Shown here piece after piece: positions 13,901 to 18,920 of a stretch of DNA of 64,000 nucleotides. The position numbers and the translations under genes were made by a program. Every line of letters starts with the position of its first letter. Within the stretch, counting starts at the first letter, position 1. This DNA is from Streptomyces flavofungini (lineage in GTDB: Bacteria > Actinomycetota > Actinomycetes > Streptomycetales > Streptomycetaceae): positions 496,001-560,000 of the forward strand of contig NZ_BMVR01000003.1 in the NCBI RefSeq assembly GCF_014650815.1, in the 5' to 3' direction. The notes beneath the pieces were generated by a model that ran no database searches, was not told the DNA's origin, and worked only from the letters and a program-made list of their open reading frames with translations.

Positions 13901-16900
13901 CGCCGCGTCACACGGGGTACCCGCCACCCAGGGGGTGCCCGCCGCGGCGGAGCCGTCCGGCACGCACGACCGGCGTCGTGCCGCCCTCGCCGAGGTCGTA
14001 CGCGACATCGTCGCCCACGTCCTGAAGTCCCCCGTGGACCAGCTCGACGACGACAGCGGCTTCCACGACCTGGGCCTGGACTCCATCCGCCTCACCCAGC
14101 TCGCGCACCGGCTCGCCGAACGCCTCGGCACCCCGCTCCAGCCCACCGTCCTGTACGACCACCCGTCCGTACGCCGCCTGATCGACCACCTCGTGGCCGA
14201 CGCGGCCGTGCCGGTGCCGGACACGGGTGCGGGCGGACGCACTGCGGCGGGGGAGCGGGGCGCCGAGCGCGCCCCGGCTCCGGCCGCCGAACCCGTGCCG
14301 CAACCGACGGCCGAGCCCGCTCCGACGGCCGAGCTCGCCCCGACCGCCCCCGGTGCCGACGCCCCCGTCGCCATCATCGGCATGAGCGGCATCTTCCCCG
14401 GCTGCCGTGACGTGGACGCCTTCTGGAGCGCGCTCACCGACGGCAAGGACCTCGTCCGTGAACTGCCGCCCACGCGCTTCGGCGCGGCCACGGCACCGGC
14501 GGACGGCGACGAGGCCGGACGCTACCGGTGGCTGGGCGGCATTGACTGGGCGGACGAGTTCGACGCCGCCTTCTTCGAGATCGCGCCCAAGGAGGCGCGC
14601 GCCCTCGACCCGCGCCAGCGCCACCTCCTCCAGGAGTGCTGGAAGGCGCTGGAGGACGCCGCCCTCGGCGCCCAGGAGCTTCAGGGCCGACGCGTCGGCG
14701 TGTTCGTCGGCGTGGAGCAGGGCGACTACCAGCTCCTCGACGGGGCGGGCGGAAACGTCACGTCGAACCACGACGGCGTGCTCGCCGCGCGCCTGTCGTA
14801 CTTCCTCGACCTCAAGGGCCCCGTCCTCGCGGTCAACACGTCCTGCTCGTCGGGCCTGGTGGCCCTGCACCAGGCGTGCGCGAGCCTGCGCGCGGGGGAG
14901 TGCGACATCGCCGTCGTCGCGGCGGCGAACTTCGTCCTCACCCCGCAGTCCCTCGCCGCCATGAGCGACGCCGGGATGCTGTCCGCCACCGGCCGGTGCG
15001 CCACGTTCGACCAGGACGCCGACGGCATGGTGCCCGGCGAGGCGGTGACGGCCCTGGTGCTGCGCCCGCTCGCGGCGGCGGCGGCCGACGGTGACCCCGT
15101 CCACAGCGTGATCACGGCCAGCGGCCTCAACTACGACGGCAGGACCAACGGCATCACCGCGCCCTCGGGCGACGCCCAGCGCGCTCTCCTGGAGTCCGTC
15201 CACGAGCGCGGCGGCATCGACCCGGCCGACGTCGGCTACGTCGTGACCCACGGCACCGGCACCAAGCTCGGCGACCCCGTCGAGGTCAACGCGCTGCGCG
15301 CGGCCTTCGCCCGGCACACCGACGAGCGCGGGTTCTGCGCCCTCACCTCGACCAAGCCCAACATCGGCCACACCTTCGCCGCCTCCGGCCTGGTCGGCCT
15401 GATCTGCCTGTCCGAGGCGCTGCGCCACCGCACCATCCCGCCGAGCCTGCACTGCGAGCGCGACAACGAGTACATCGACTGGGACGACAGTCCCTTCTAC
15501 GTCAACAAGGTCACGAAGGAGTGGCCCGCACCCCGGCACGGGCACCGGACGGGCGCGGTCAGCGCGTTCGGCATGAGCGGCACCAACGCCCACGTCGTCG
15601 TACGGGAGTACACCGGCCCGAGCCCGGCGCCCGCCCCCGCGCAGCCCGCCTACCTGCTGCCGGTGTCCGCCAAGACCGGGACCGCGCTGGAAGCGGTCGT
15701 CGACGGTCTGCTCGACCGGATCGCGAGCGGCTCCCTGACGGACGCAGACCTGCCCCGGCTCAGCGCCACGCTCGTCACCGGACGCCACCACTTCCGGCAC
15801 CGCTGCGCCCTCGTCGTGGGCTCCCTCGACGAGGCCACCGCGCTCTGGACCGCATGGCGCCGCGCCCGCAGCACCCGCTCCGACGCCTGCTTCGAGGGTG
15901 TCGTGCCCCGCGGCTTCACCGCGACGGCGCAGGAGCAGGCCCGCGTGACGGCGTCCGCCGACAGCGCCCGGGACACCGCGCTCGCCCCGGCGGCGCGGCG
16001 GGCGGCCCTCGTGGAGCTGGCCCGCGGTTACGTGGCGGGGCACACCGTCCCGAGCCCGGTCGCGCGGGCCGACGGACAGCGCGTGGCGCGGCTGCGGCTG
16101 CCCGCGTACCCGTTCGCGCGGAACCGGTACTGGGTGGCGACCCCAGCCGCGACCCCGGCCGCGACCCCGCCCCCGGCCCCGGCCGCCGAGCAGCCGGAGC
16201 GGCAACCCATCGCTGCCCCGGCCGCCGAGGCCACCCCCGTGCCGCGCAAGCCCGTCGTCCTGCGGGACCTCGCGGACGTACCGCACCGGCTCGACACCTC
16301 CGACACCCCGCCCGTCCCCGGGCGGCCGCGCGTCGCCCTGGCACCGCTCGCGGCCCCGGAGACGGCGGCCCGCCCCGTCACGCGTGACCACGACGTCCTG
16401 GAGGACCTCAAGGCGGCGGCCTCCCTCGACTTCGGCGGCATGGTCGCGACCCTGAACCGCACCGGGGTGATGGTGGAGCGGCTGATCCCGTACTCCGAGG
16501 AGTTCGCCGAGTACGCCGGGGAGGGCGACGGCGAAGTCCTCGACCTGGGCTGCGCCTACGGCGTGGCGAGCATCGCCGCGCTGGAGCGGGGGGCGCGGGT
16601 CGTGGCGCTCGACATGGAGCAGAAGCACCTCGACATCCTCGAACAGCGCGTCAACGACGAGGCCCGCGAACGGCTCTCGCTGCGCCGGGGCATGCTGCCC
16701 GACGTCGACTTCGAGGCCGGACGGTTCACGGCCGTGCACGCCAGCCGCGTGATGCACTTCCTCACGCCCGACGACGTGGGGGTCACCCTGCGCAAGATGT
16801 ACGACTGGCTGGTGCCGGGCGGGAAGGTCTTCCTCAGCTCGGACTCGCCGTACTTCGGCTACTGGGCGTCCAAGGCCGCCGACTACGAAGCCCGCAAGCG

Positions 16901-18020
16901 CGCCGGAGACCCGTGGCCCGGCTACATCGACGACGTCGCCGCGCACTTCGAGGAAGCCCATGTGATCGGCGGCCCGCCGCGGATCAACGCCATCGACCCC
17001 GACGTGTTCCGCCGGGAGTGCGAGGCCGCGGGGTTCGTCGTGGAACGGGCCGGGTTCTTCGGCGCCGTGGGCGTGGACCGGGAGTCGTACGGGGCGCCCG
17101 CTCCCGACATGGAGCACGTGGGCGTCATCGCCCGCAAGCCGCCGGCCGCGGCCGCCGCCGCGCCCACCGCCGGGTCCGCGCCCGAGTCCGTGCCCGCCAC
17201 CGACTCCGCGACCACGGCCGTCTCCGCGGACGGCAGCCGCATCCGCTACCGCCTGCGCGGCAGCGGGCCGACCGCCCTGGTCCTCGTCCACGGCCTCGGC
17301 TGCGACGCCTCGTACTGGGACCGGCAGCTGGCGCACTTCGCGCGCCGCCACACCGTGGTCGCCCTCGACCTCGCCGGGCACGGCGGGTCGGGCGGGAACC
17401 GGCGGCGGTGGACCGTCGAGGCCTTCGCCGAGGACGTCGCGGCCGTCGTGGAGCACGCCGGGCTCGACGACGTGATCCTCGTCGGCCACTCCCTCGGGGG
17501 GCCCGTGATGCTGGCCGCCGAACGGCTCCTGGGCGGGCGGGTACGCGGCCTGGTCGGCGTGGACACGCTGCACAACTTCGAGCCCAAGGCGCTGGACGCC
17601 GCGCAGCTCGACCGGTTCGTGCGGACCTTCACCGACCAGCCCGTCGAGCCCCGCGAGCTGTTCCTGGACGGGGCGCCGGACGACCTCGTCGACCTGGTCG
17701 CCCGTACGCGCGAGGCGACCGGCGCCGACGTCGTCTCGGGCGCGTTCCGCGAGATGCTGACGTACCTCCAGGACCTGCCCAAGCACTTCGACGTACCGCT
17801 GGTGCTGATCAACTCGACGTCCTGGATGCCGACGAACCTGACCGCCGCGCGCCGCTACGGCGTCGAGGTGGAGCTGGTCGACGACGTCGGGCACTTCGTG
17901 ATGCTCGAAGCCCCCGACGTGTTCAACGCGGCGCTGCGGCGGCACCTGGAGCGGATCGCTCCCGTCGCAGGTCAGGGCGGTGGCGACGGCACCGTCGCGG
18001 GGGCAGGGGCTGGTTTCTGA
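3..18020 (+). CDS. trans-AT PKS/NRPS megasynthase A (5' end outside window)
   Basis: The reading frame is open from base 3 and enters in the middle of a ketosynthase, so the true start lies off the left edge; 6005 residues are visible. Domain order: KS (C-terminal end)-DH-KR-cMT-ACP-ACP, KS-ACP, C-A-PCP, KS-KR-ACP, KS-MT-alpha/beta hydrolase. There is no AT domain: each KS is followed only by the short flanking linker (PLSAR/PLSAHT type), as in trans-AT synthases. Every complete KS has its Cys and both His residues. The protein extends a chain while incorporating glycine. It ends without a carrier in its last module, so that intermediate must be held on the ACPs at the start of protein B. The stop TGA overlaps the next ATG by one base (TGATG at 18018-18022), indicating coupled translation. 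Individual modules are listed separately. Confidence 0.96.
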   Translation, partial: LAGCVKVLLSLYHGQLPPTLHYRTPNPQLRLDASPFHVVDRLRDWPREAEPRRAAQSSIGLGGSNAHAVFEEYVPPRAAQERPDEESTPQLVPLSARTRDDLVRAAAALRRQLTGPRAAALRLDDVAHTLRTGRVAMACRVAFVVRDLRQLAAELAEFVDHPDRDDSARRFTGPAAGCATADGDTARKRAAQLARKLADGKLKKAAKAWARGAEADWNVLPGQWSARRVSLPGYAFAPVSHPYPERRSRAGAPAGSRTEATPAPLPSGIPGTPAHPLLHENVSRLDGQRHRSSFTGDEYVLRDHVVDGRKLLPAVASLEMACAAVRQALPEATGRRTVLKNVTWARPVVVGDGGRQVEFTLTRERDAAHPGPLGFALLADGDQLCVQGRASTEAAAPPPSVDLGGLRDELRLRPLPGEDVYAHIARAGVAYGPGFRLVHVLHRGERDGRREVLAELRLPAHLRDTAGDYALHPSFLDAAVHASLGLDPAFDTEGSATAPDGPTRVPFALDRLDAHAPFGETMYAWVRPAPGERAAGAGRVLDIDLLDTTGRVCAALRGLAYRALTAPDRQQDARVSQLRTLLPVWEPRHPAETPALEARDPAGAVLVFDGERRLHPELTALHPGHQVVDLPEGAPVDDIAGRIRTACAATDGRIDRIVWVAPAEAPDDLVRGQERGAVEVFRLVKALLSLGHGTRELTWSVYTFGTQAVRDQDRVAATHASVHGLVGSLAQEHTRWTIDLVDLEHADSGAPVGRLLGQERHLTGVRPGTTVALRGGRWFSQELLPGDALEPATGTYRHGGVYVVVGGAGGIGELWSRYLVDRYRATIVWIGRRPLADDVEHRLADLAARARAAGAAAPAYVQADAGDHASLLAAYHRIKQDHARVDGVVHSAIVLADKTLAHMDEERFRAALTSKVDVCVRVADVFGAEPLDFLLFFSSVESFVRAPGQANYAAGCTFKDAFAHALRQRGGALAKVVNWGYWGVAGVVSDAYYRERMAAAGVDSLDPDEALRTLESFLAGDRDQVALMRTFGDEALRGLTLAEHQGRHPSALPSVRDAVVSAHRAPHGEVERLRRFLPHPRMCELTLNLLYVTLRELGAERPDGTGHRLPARYARWLAESHRLFAEAGSGPAARDLDAAALWRQWRAERDAWQPNANQRAQVDLVESCLQALPDVLTGARQATEILFPGSSLSRVEGIYRGDPVADYFNDQLSVVLADAVRAWTTAEPERRLRVLEVGAGTGATSIKVLEALEPFGDRIAEYHYTDLSKAFLFRAEERLKPRHPYVTTGIFNAEHAPGPQGVDLGGFDVVVATNVLHATADIARTLRNVKATLRPGGLLFLNEMSRNTLLAHVTFGLLDGWWLYRDAALRIPGSPVLSAESWREVLADEGFRTGVQPDTDAHALGQMLIVAESDGWFRTAAGPQAPAAAPPIAVHDIREPDATAPRPADDGAELRARTVGYFERLLRDALRLPDGPLDPAKDLHDYGLDSILVSGMNSAVARDFEDVGSTLFFELRTLDELVDHFVERRAAELRRLFRLDGPAPAPAVGAGARDHHVDDAALAERALAYVSGLVAGTLKLAPEELDADADLFDLGLDSILVVQLNNALGKDFEDLSSTLFFDRRTVREVVDHFTQTQPERLAEVVGMGARSVPVAPVAQEAFAHESAPRRPEQRSGDQHRAARSSGDIAIVGLAGRYPGADTPTELWENLARGESATAPYPADRQWCDWTGRERPWGGFLDDVAAFDADYFGVDACEAAAMDPQERLFIETAHGAVQDAGYTPAALAGRGRVGVFVGVMNATYNGRTAYSSIANRTSYLFDFQGPSVAVDTACSASLTAVHLAAQSLLSGDSDCAVAGGVNLLLGTDHFDVLEEHGLLSSGERCRPFSEHADGFLAAEGVGAVVLRPLADAVAAGDHIYGVIKGSAVNSGGRTSRYSMPSLDAQRDVVARALDRAGVTPDTLSYVEAHGTATPLGDSLEISALSRAFAGARPGQYCAVGSLKSNLGHSESASGIAGLTKVLMQLRHGALAPSINAEDLNTGIVFKQSPFFVQRELAPWTPADADGRPLPRRAGISCFGAGGSNAHLIIEEYMDDEARPGGTAGGEACLVPLSAHTPAQLRTAAGRLAAHLSDAERGRRPLALRDLAYTLATGRDELPVRLALVVRSTTELATALAEFSAQGTAEPGRYADLTERADAEGAAAVAPVAGRPAGDPHAVALRWLAGESVPWDEQGAGRPARRVSLPTYPFARKDHWYGGVAKALPTDGAGGAGGPDGVGVGDTGETEGVGADGADGVRGWLRAVLADELGHAPHEIATDQEFPALGLSSMGLVRLARRVRAELDADFGSAALFEYRTVAALAAHLDGVRVPNPPRSELPRPDGEFEPHPLSEGQRGLWSLQKSAPDTSVYNVPLCFRVSGLDPHALRAAFEGVRTRHPLLAAVVRRDGDRLVFARPAAARPAFAEHRLSAPDPDAVRAQVREHAREPFDLDRGPLCRLSVFHTPDGDAWILLNAHHLVLDGASAVVLVKDLLSGYRSLVEGGTLPEGPPPAADFAEFVADETGLLSGAEGTARLAHWRERLADLPPAAAFRTDRPRSAPDRGRHGATEVTRLPVDVGARITRFARARGVYPSAVFLAAHKVLLRQYTQQDDLVVGMPVSTRPGRRFDATVGHFVTMVPVRSRLSGDRTFADLCADVQGTLLDALAHTYPFGPLVRELGLGGADGSAPVFRHAFMYQDWLEDVTAAAPGVRYVEGIHQEGEYDLVLEVIAPHGDEAAFTIKGKYDPALYDAATVDRLLRQYVHLLESAPAADPHQRLDDCSPLSPQELHTLTAEWNDTAVTQPRLRVDELFAEQAARTPDAVALVAGTGSVTYADLAARTRRLAARLRRLGVGPGSLVAVHLERSVDLVVALLATLSAGGAYIPLDPDYPRDRIAHILDDAAPALVLSTSALRDRLGDPDAAGQRVLALDAPDADAPAEGAWEAAGEVTSGGEDPAYVIYTSGSTGRPKGVVVPHRALTNFLCAMAKQPGLDAGDRLLAVTTHSFDIAALELYLPLITGAECHLADPATVRSGDRLAALVARVRPTVLQATPATWTMLLHSGWTNAEGLRVLCGGEAMSEALKERLTALGGEVWNLFGPTETTVWSTVDRVEAGRRVTVGRPIDNTRIHIIDERGRTAPIGVPGELCVAGDGLALGYLNKPGLTAERFPADPFTPGARLYRTGDLARRLADGAIECLGRIDSQVKVRGFRVEPGEIEHVLTRHPAVRECAVVTRTEPATGTTQLVAYWTATGTGTDASVRELTAHLGRDLPAYMVPAFVLPIDRLPQTPNGKVDRLVLARRPVTLPATASATAARPDAAPDTPTGTTGSTGAVRDTPTGATGTVRDADVLDLWCEVLGVAGLRPTDAFLDAGGNSVLAVVLADRIAARFGVPFTSADVFGCVDAGGTAARLRAVLSPERAPHDEARPAAPVSAPVPARASASASASTERTPRTEVRTPRTEVHTPGTVESPEAPAHLDGSVAIIGISVGLPGADDHRAFWRNLVEGTESVELCPPDELRRLGVDERLVQDPAHVPVRASMRGKGHFDAAFFQVSARDAELMDPQARQLLQHAWKAVEDAAYLPTDIADAAVYMSTANALYQAPVTGPGVRRDSEALVGFLQAQPGTAPTTVSHRLGLRGPSLFVHSNCSSSLAGLALACQGIQAGQTTHALVGGCAMYGEETVGYLYEEGMTLSPDGHCKPFAADAAGMIGGEGAVVVLLKDARAAVRDGDHIHALVRGVGMNNDGARKAGYYAPSLAGQSELVASVFDRAGVRAESVRYLEAHGTGTVIGDPVEVNAVSAAYRRHTDATGFCGIGSVKANVGHLDAAAGLAGLVKSALVLGHRTVPPTINHDAPNPQIDFANSPFYVVDRLTPLPESAVPLRAAVSSFGIGGTNVHAVLEEAPPRPGRTTDHTGPHLVPLSARTPESLRRYARALARHLTDQRHDTDAPRLADVAFTFQVGRTAMACRVAFVVETVAELVAALDDFAVREDHPGAAAAAASGAASALSDVLDDADRRALVQQWLAGRRLDKVARLWEAGESVAWRELYADGARPRRVSLPAYPFAEEHFWLRAERPAAGPGAAEEAVAPRYFEERWVARAAEAVADGSAVAPRLVVAFLSDRAAQEAYRASMSRQAPGTRLVFVAKADAAARDDAADPTVYRLDPDDEHPWSRVLAAVADAHGPLDAVHYLWPTEHAGGTPPLRELADVGELVRAVAATGHAVPDVLVGGHFEEAGEADGAVGEAVLDALIGYERSLAGPLPGTALRIVLHEGAAPASRWAELLLTEQHQEHKVSALYRNGERHVCQVTGVPAPGPATDGPDGLRAGGTYLITGAFGGLGRRVAEHLARSYRARLVLLGRSPLTAADEAWAAALGEHGGDVFCRRADITDEDALVAVLGDLPSGLRAFDGVVHAAGTAQRLAVTDATRTAARQVLAAKVEGTLVLERALARARAVRPDGFVCLFSSSSAALGDFGSCDYAVANRFQTAYARALAERGAGARPLAVAWPLWEDGGMGAAAQRAADHGFVAAYLDGSGQRPLPADTGLAVLERLLAARSGTVAPLVLHAPAERARVLAERAVTRVTLRQGPAAAQEFAASHGVPATQGVPAAAEPSGTHDRRRAALAEVVRDIVAHVLKSPVDQLDDDSGFHDLGLDSIRLTQLAHRLAERLGTPLQPTVLYDHPSVRRLIDHLVADAAVPVPDTGAGGRTAAGERGAERAPAPAAEPVPQPTAEPAPTAELAPTAPGADAPVAIIGMSGIFPGCRDVDAFWSALTDGKDLVRELPPTRFGAATAPADGDEAGRYRWLGGIDWADEFDAAFFEIAPKEARALDPRQRHLLQECWKALEDAALGAQELQGRRVGVFVGVEQGDYQLLDGAGGNVTSNHDGVLAARLSYFLDLKGPVLAVNTSCSSGLVALHQACASLRAGECDIAVVAAANFVLTPQSLAAMSDAGMLSATGRCATFDQDADGMVPGEAVTALVLRPLAAAAADGDPVHSVITASGLNYDGRTNGITAPSGDAQRALLESVHERGGIDPADVGYVVTHGTGTKLGDPVEVNALRAAFARHTDERGFCALTSTKPNIGHTFAASGLVGLICLSEALRHRTIPPSLHCERDNEYIDWDDSPFYVNKVTKEWPAPRHGHRTGAVSAFGMSGTNAHVVVREYTGPSPAPAPAQPAYLLPVSAKTGTALEAVVDGLLDRIASGSLTDADLPRLSATLVTGRHHFRHRCALVVGSLDEATALWTAWRRARSTRSDACFEGVVPRGFTATAQEQARVTASADSARDTALAPAARRAALVELARGYVAGHTVPSPVARADGQRVARLRLPAYPFARNRYWVATPAATPAATPPPAPAAEQPERQPIAAPAAEATPVPRKPVVLRDLADVPHRLDTSDTPPVPGRPRVALAPLAAPETAARPVTRDHDVLEDLKAAASLDFGGMVATLNRTGVMVERLIPYSEEFAEYAGEGDGEVLDLGCAYGVASIAALERGARVVALDMEQKHLDILEQRVNDEARERLSLRRGMLPDVDFEAGRFTAVHASRVMHFLTPDDVGVTLRKMYDWLVPGGKVFLSSDSPYFGYWASKAADYEARKRAGDPWPGYIDDVAAHFEEAHVIGGPPRINAIDPDVFRRECEAAGFVVERAGFFGAVGVDRESYGAPAPDMEHVGVIARKPPAAAAAAPTAGSAPESVPATDSATTAVSADGSRIRYRLRGSGPTALVLVHGLGCDASYWDRQLAHFARRHTVVALDLAGHGGSGGNRRRWTVEAFAEDVAAVVEHAGLDDVILVGHSLGGPVMLAAERLLGGRVRGLVGVDTLHNFEPKALDAAQLDRFVRTFTDQPVEPRELFLDGAPDDLVDLVARTREATGADVVSGAFREMLTYLQDLPKHFDVPLVLINSTSWMPTNLTAARRYGVEVELVDDVGHFVMLEAPDVFNAALRRHLERIAPVAGQGGGDGTVAGAGAGF
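5058..7100 (+). other. Protein A module: KS-ACP
   Basis: The KS (about 5058-6280) has Cys in DTACSAS (5490-5510), His in EAHGTAT and His in KSNLGHSE, so it should condense. After the flanking linker and a Gly-rich spacer the carrier (about 6880-7100) reads LGLSSMGL: the Asp before the attachment Ser is replaced by Ser but the attachment Ser remains. There is no reductive domain, so the beta-keto group would remain. The module passes the chain to the glycine NRPS module. Confidence 0.8.
7156..10370 (+). other. Protein A NRPS module: C-A(Gly)-PCP
   Basis: The C domain has an intact HHLVLDG motif (about 7537-7560). The A domain (about 8520-10010) has [18 protein letters not shown] and NGKVDR core motifs. 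Reading the ten specificity positions by eye gives D-I-L-Q-L-G-L-V-W-K, which matches the family of glycine codes. The PCP has DAGGNS near 10227-10238. The module adds glycine to the chain delivered by the preceding KS-ACP module. Confidence 0.85.
10550..14205 (+). other. Protein A module: KS-KR-ACP
   Basis: The KS has SNCSSS (11047-11068), EAHGTGT and KANVGHLD, so all three catalytic residues are present; it must accept a glycyl-PCP substrate. The KR has ITGAFGGLG (13108-13137), SSSSAALG and CDYAVAN, so Ser and Tyr are intact. The ACP carries LGLDSI at 14067-14088. A beta-hydroxy product is expected. Confidence 0.82.
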
Positions 18021-18920
18021 TGGCTGGTTCACGTACTAAGATCCACGCGAAAAGCGACCTGCATCGGTTCCTGCGCGACACCCTGGCCGGCGTCCTCGGA
18101 ACCGACGTGGCTCCGAGCCGTGACGACACGTCCCTCGTCGAGCTGGGTCTCGATTCGTTCAGCTGCGCCCAGTGGCTGCACCGGGTCAACCGAACCCTCG
18201 GGCTTTCCCTCACGGTGGCCCAGGTCTGCGGTCACCCCACGTTCCGTTCGTTGTCCGCCCTGTTCGAGGGCGCCATGGGAGAACAGATGAGTGCCACACC
18301 CACTGGGTCCGCGGCCGCCCGCGACGCGTCCGCGCCGGGGCACCCGGCCATCGCCGCGTACCTCCGCGAGAGCCTCGCGGCGGAGCTGGAGCTGGTGGCG
18401 GCCGACATCGACGACGACGCGCCGTTCGTGGAGCTCGGCCTCGACTCGATCACCGGGGTCACCTGGACCCGGAAGCTGAACACGCACTTCCAGCTGTCGC
18501 TGTCCGCCACCCAGGTCTACAGCCATCCCACGGTCGACGAACTCGCGGGGCGTCTCGCGGAGCTGCTGGGCGGGACGGCACCGGCCGCGGCCGCGGCAGA
18601 GCCCGCCGAAGTGCCCGCGGCAGAGCCCGCCGCCGAGCCGGTGCCCGAGCCCGCCGCCGAGGCGCACCCCGAGCCGGAGCCCTCGCCCGGAGCGGAGGAC
18701 GCCCTCGCCGCCTGGCTGCGCGCCAGCCTCGCCAAGGAGCTGGAGCTCGACGCGTCCGAACTCGACGACGACGCCCCGTTCGTCGAGCTCGGCCTCGACT
18801 CGATCTCCGGCGTCACCTGGACCCGCAACCTGAACACCCGACTGCGGCTCTCGCTGTCCGCGACGACGGTGTACGGCCACCCGACGATCAGCGACCTGGC
18901 GCGGTACCTGGCGGCGGAGC
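14365..18920 (+). other. Beta-branching module split over two proteins: KS-MT-alpha/beta hydrolase | ACP-ACP-ACP
   Basis: The KS has NTSCSSG (14835-14855), THGTGT in place of the usual EAHGTGT (His kept) and KPNIGHTF. A class I SAM methyltransferase (about 16390-17130) follows with VLDLGCAYG; it is clearly different from the cMT of the first module. An alpha/beta hydrolase (about 17215-17960) has LVHGLG, nucleophile elbow GHSLGG and a late His in DVGHFVM, but the usual acid position is in NSTSWMP and shows no Asp. Protein A ends there. The three ACPs opening protein B (18050-18920) all have Trp six residues after the attachment Ser, the signature of beta-branching ACPs. That this is where the HMG-synthase cassette acts is an inference from this signature. 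Confidence 0.75.

Noticed and set aside
16913..18019. Upstream extension of the protein B reading frame
   Set aside because: The translation before 18020 is Arg-rich nonsense lying over the MT and hydrolase of protein A; real ACP homology starts at the ATG at 18020.
17215..18020. Alpha/beta hydrolase at the end of protein A as a chain-releasing thioesterase
   Set aside because: The assembly line clearly continues on coupled proteins B and C, so final release here is unlikely.
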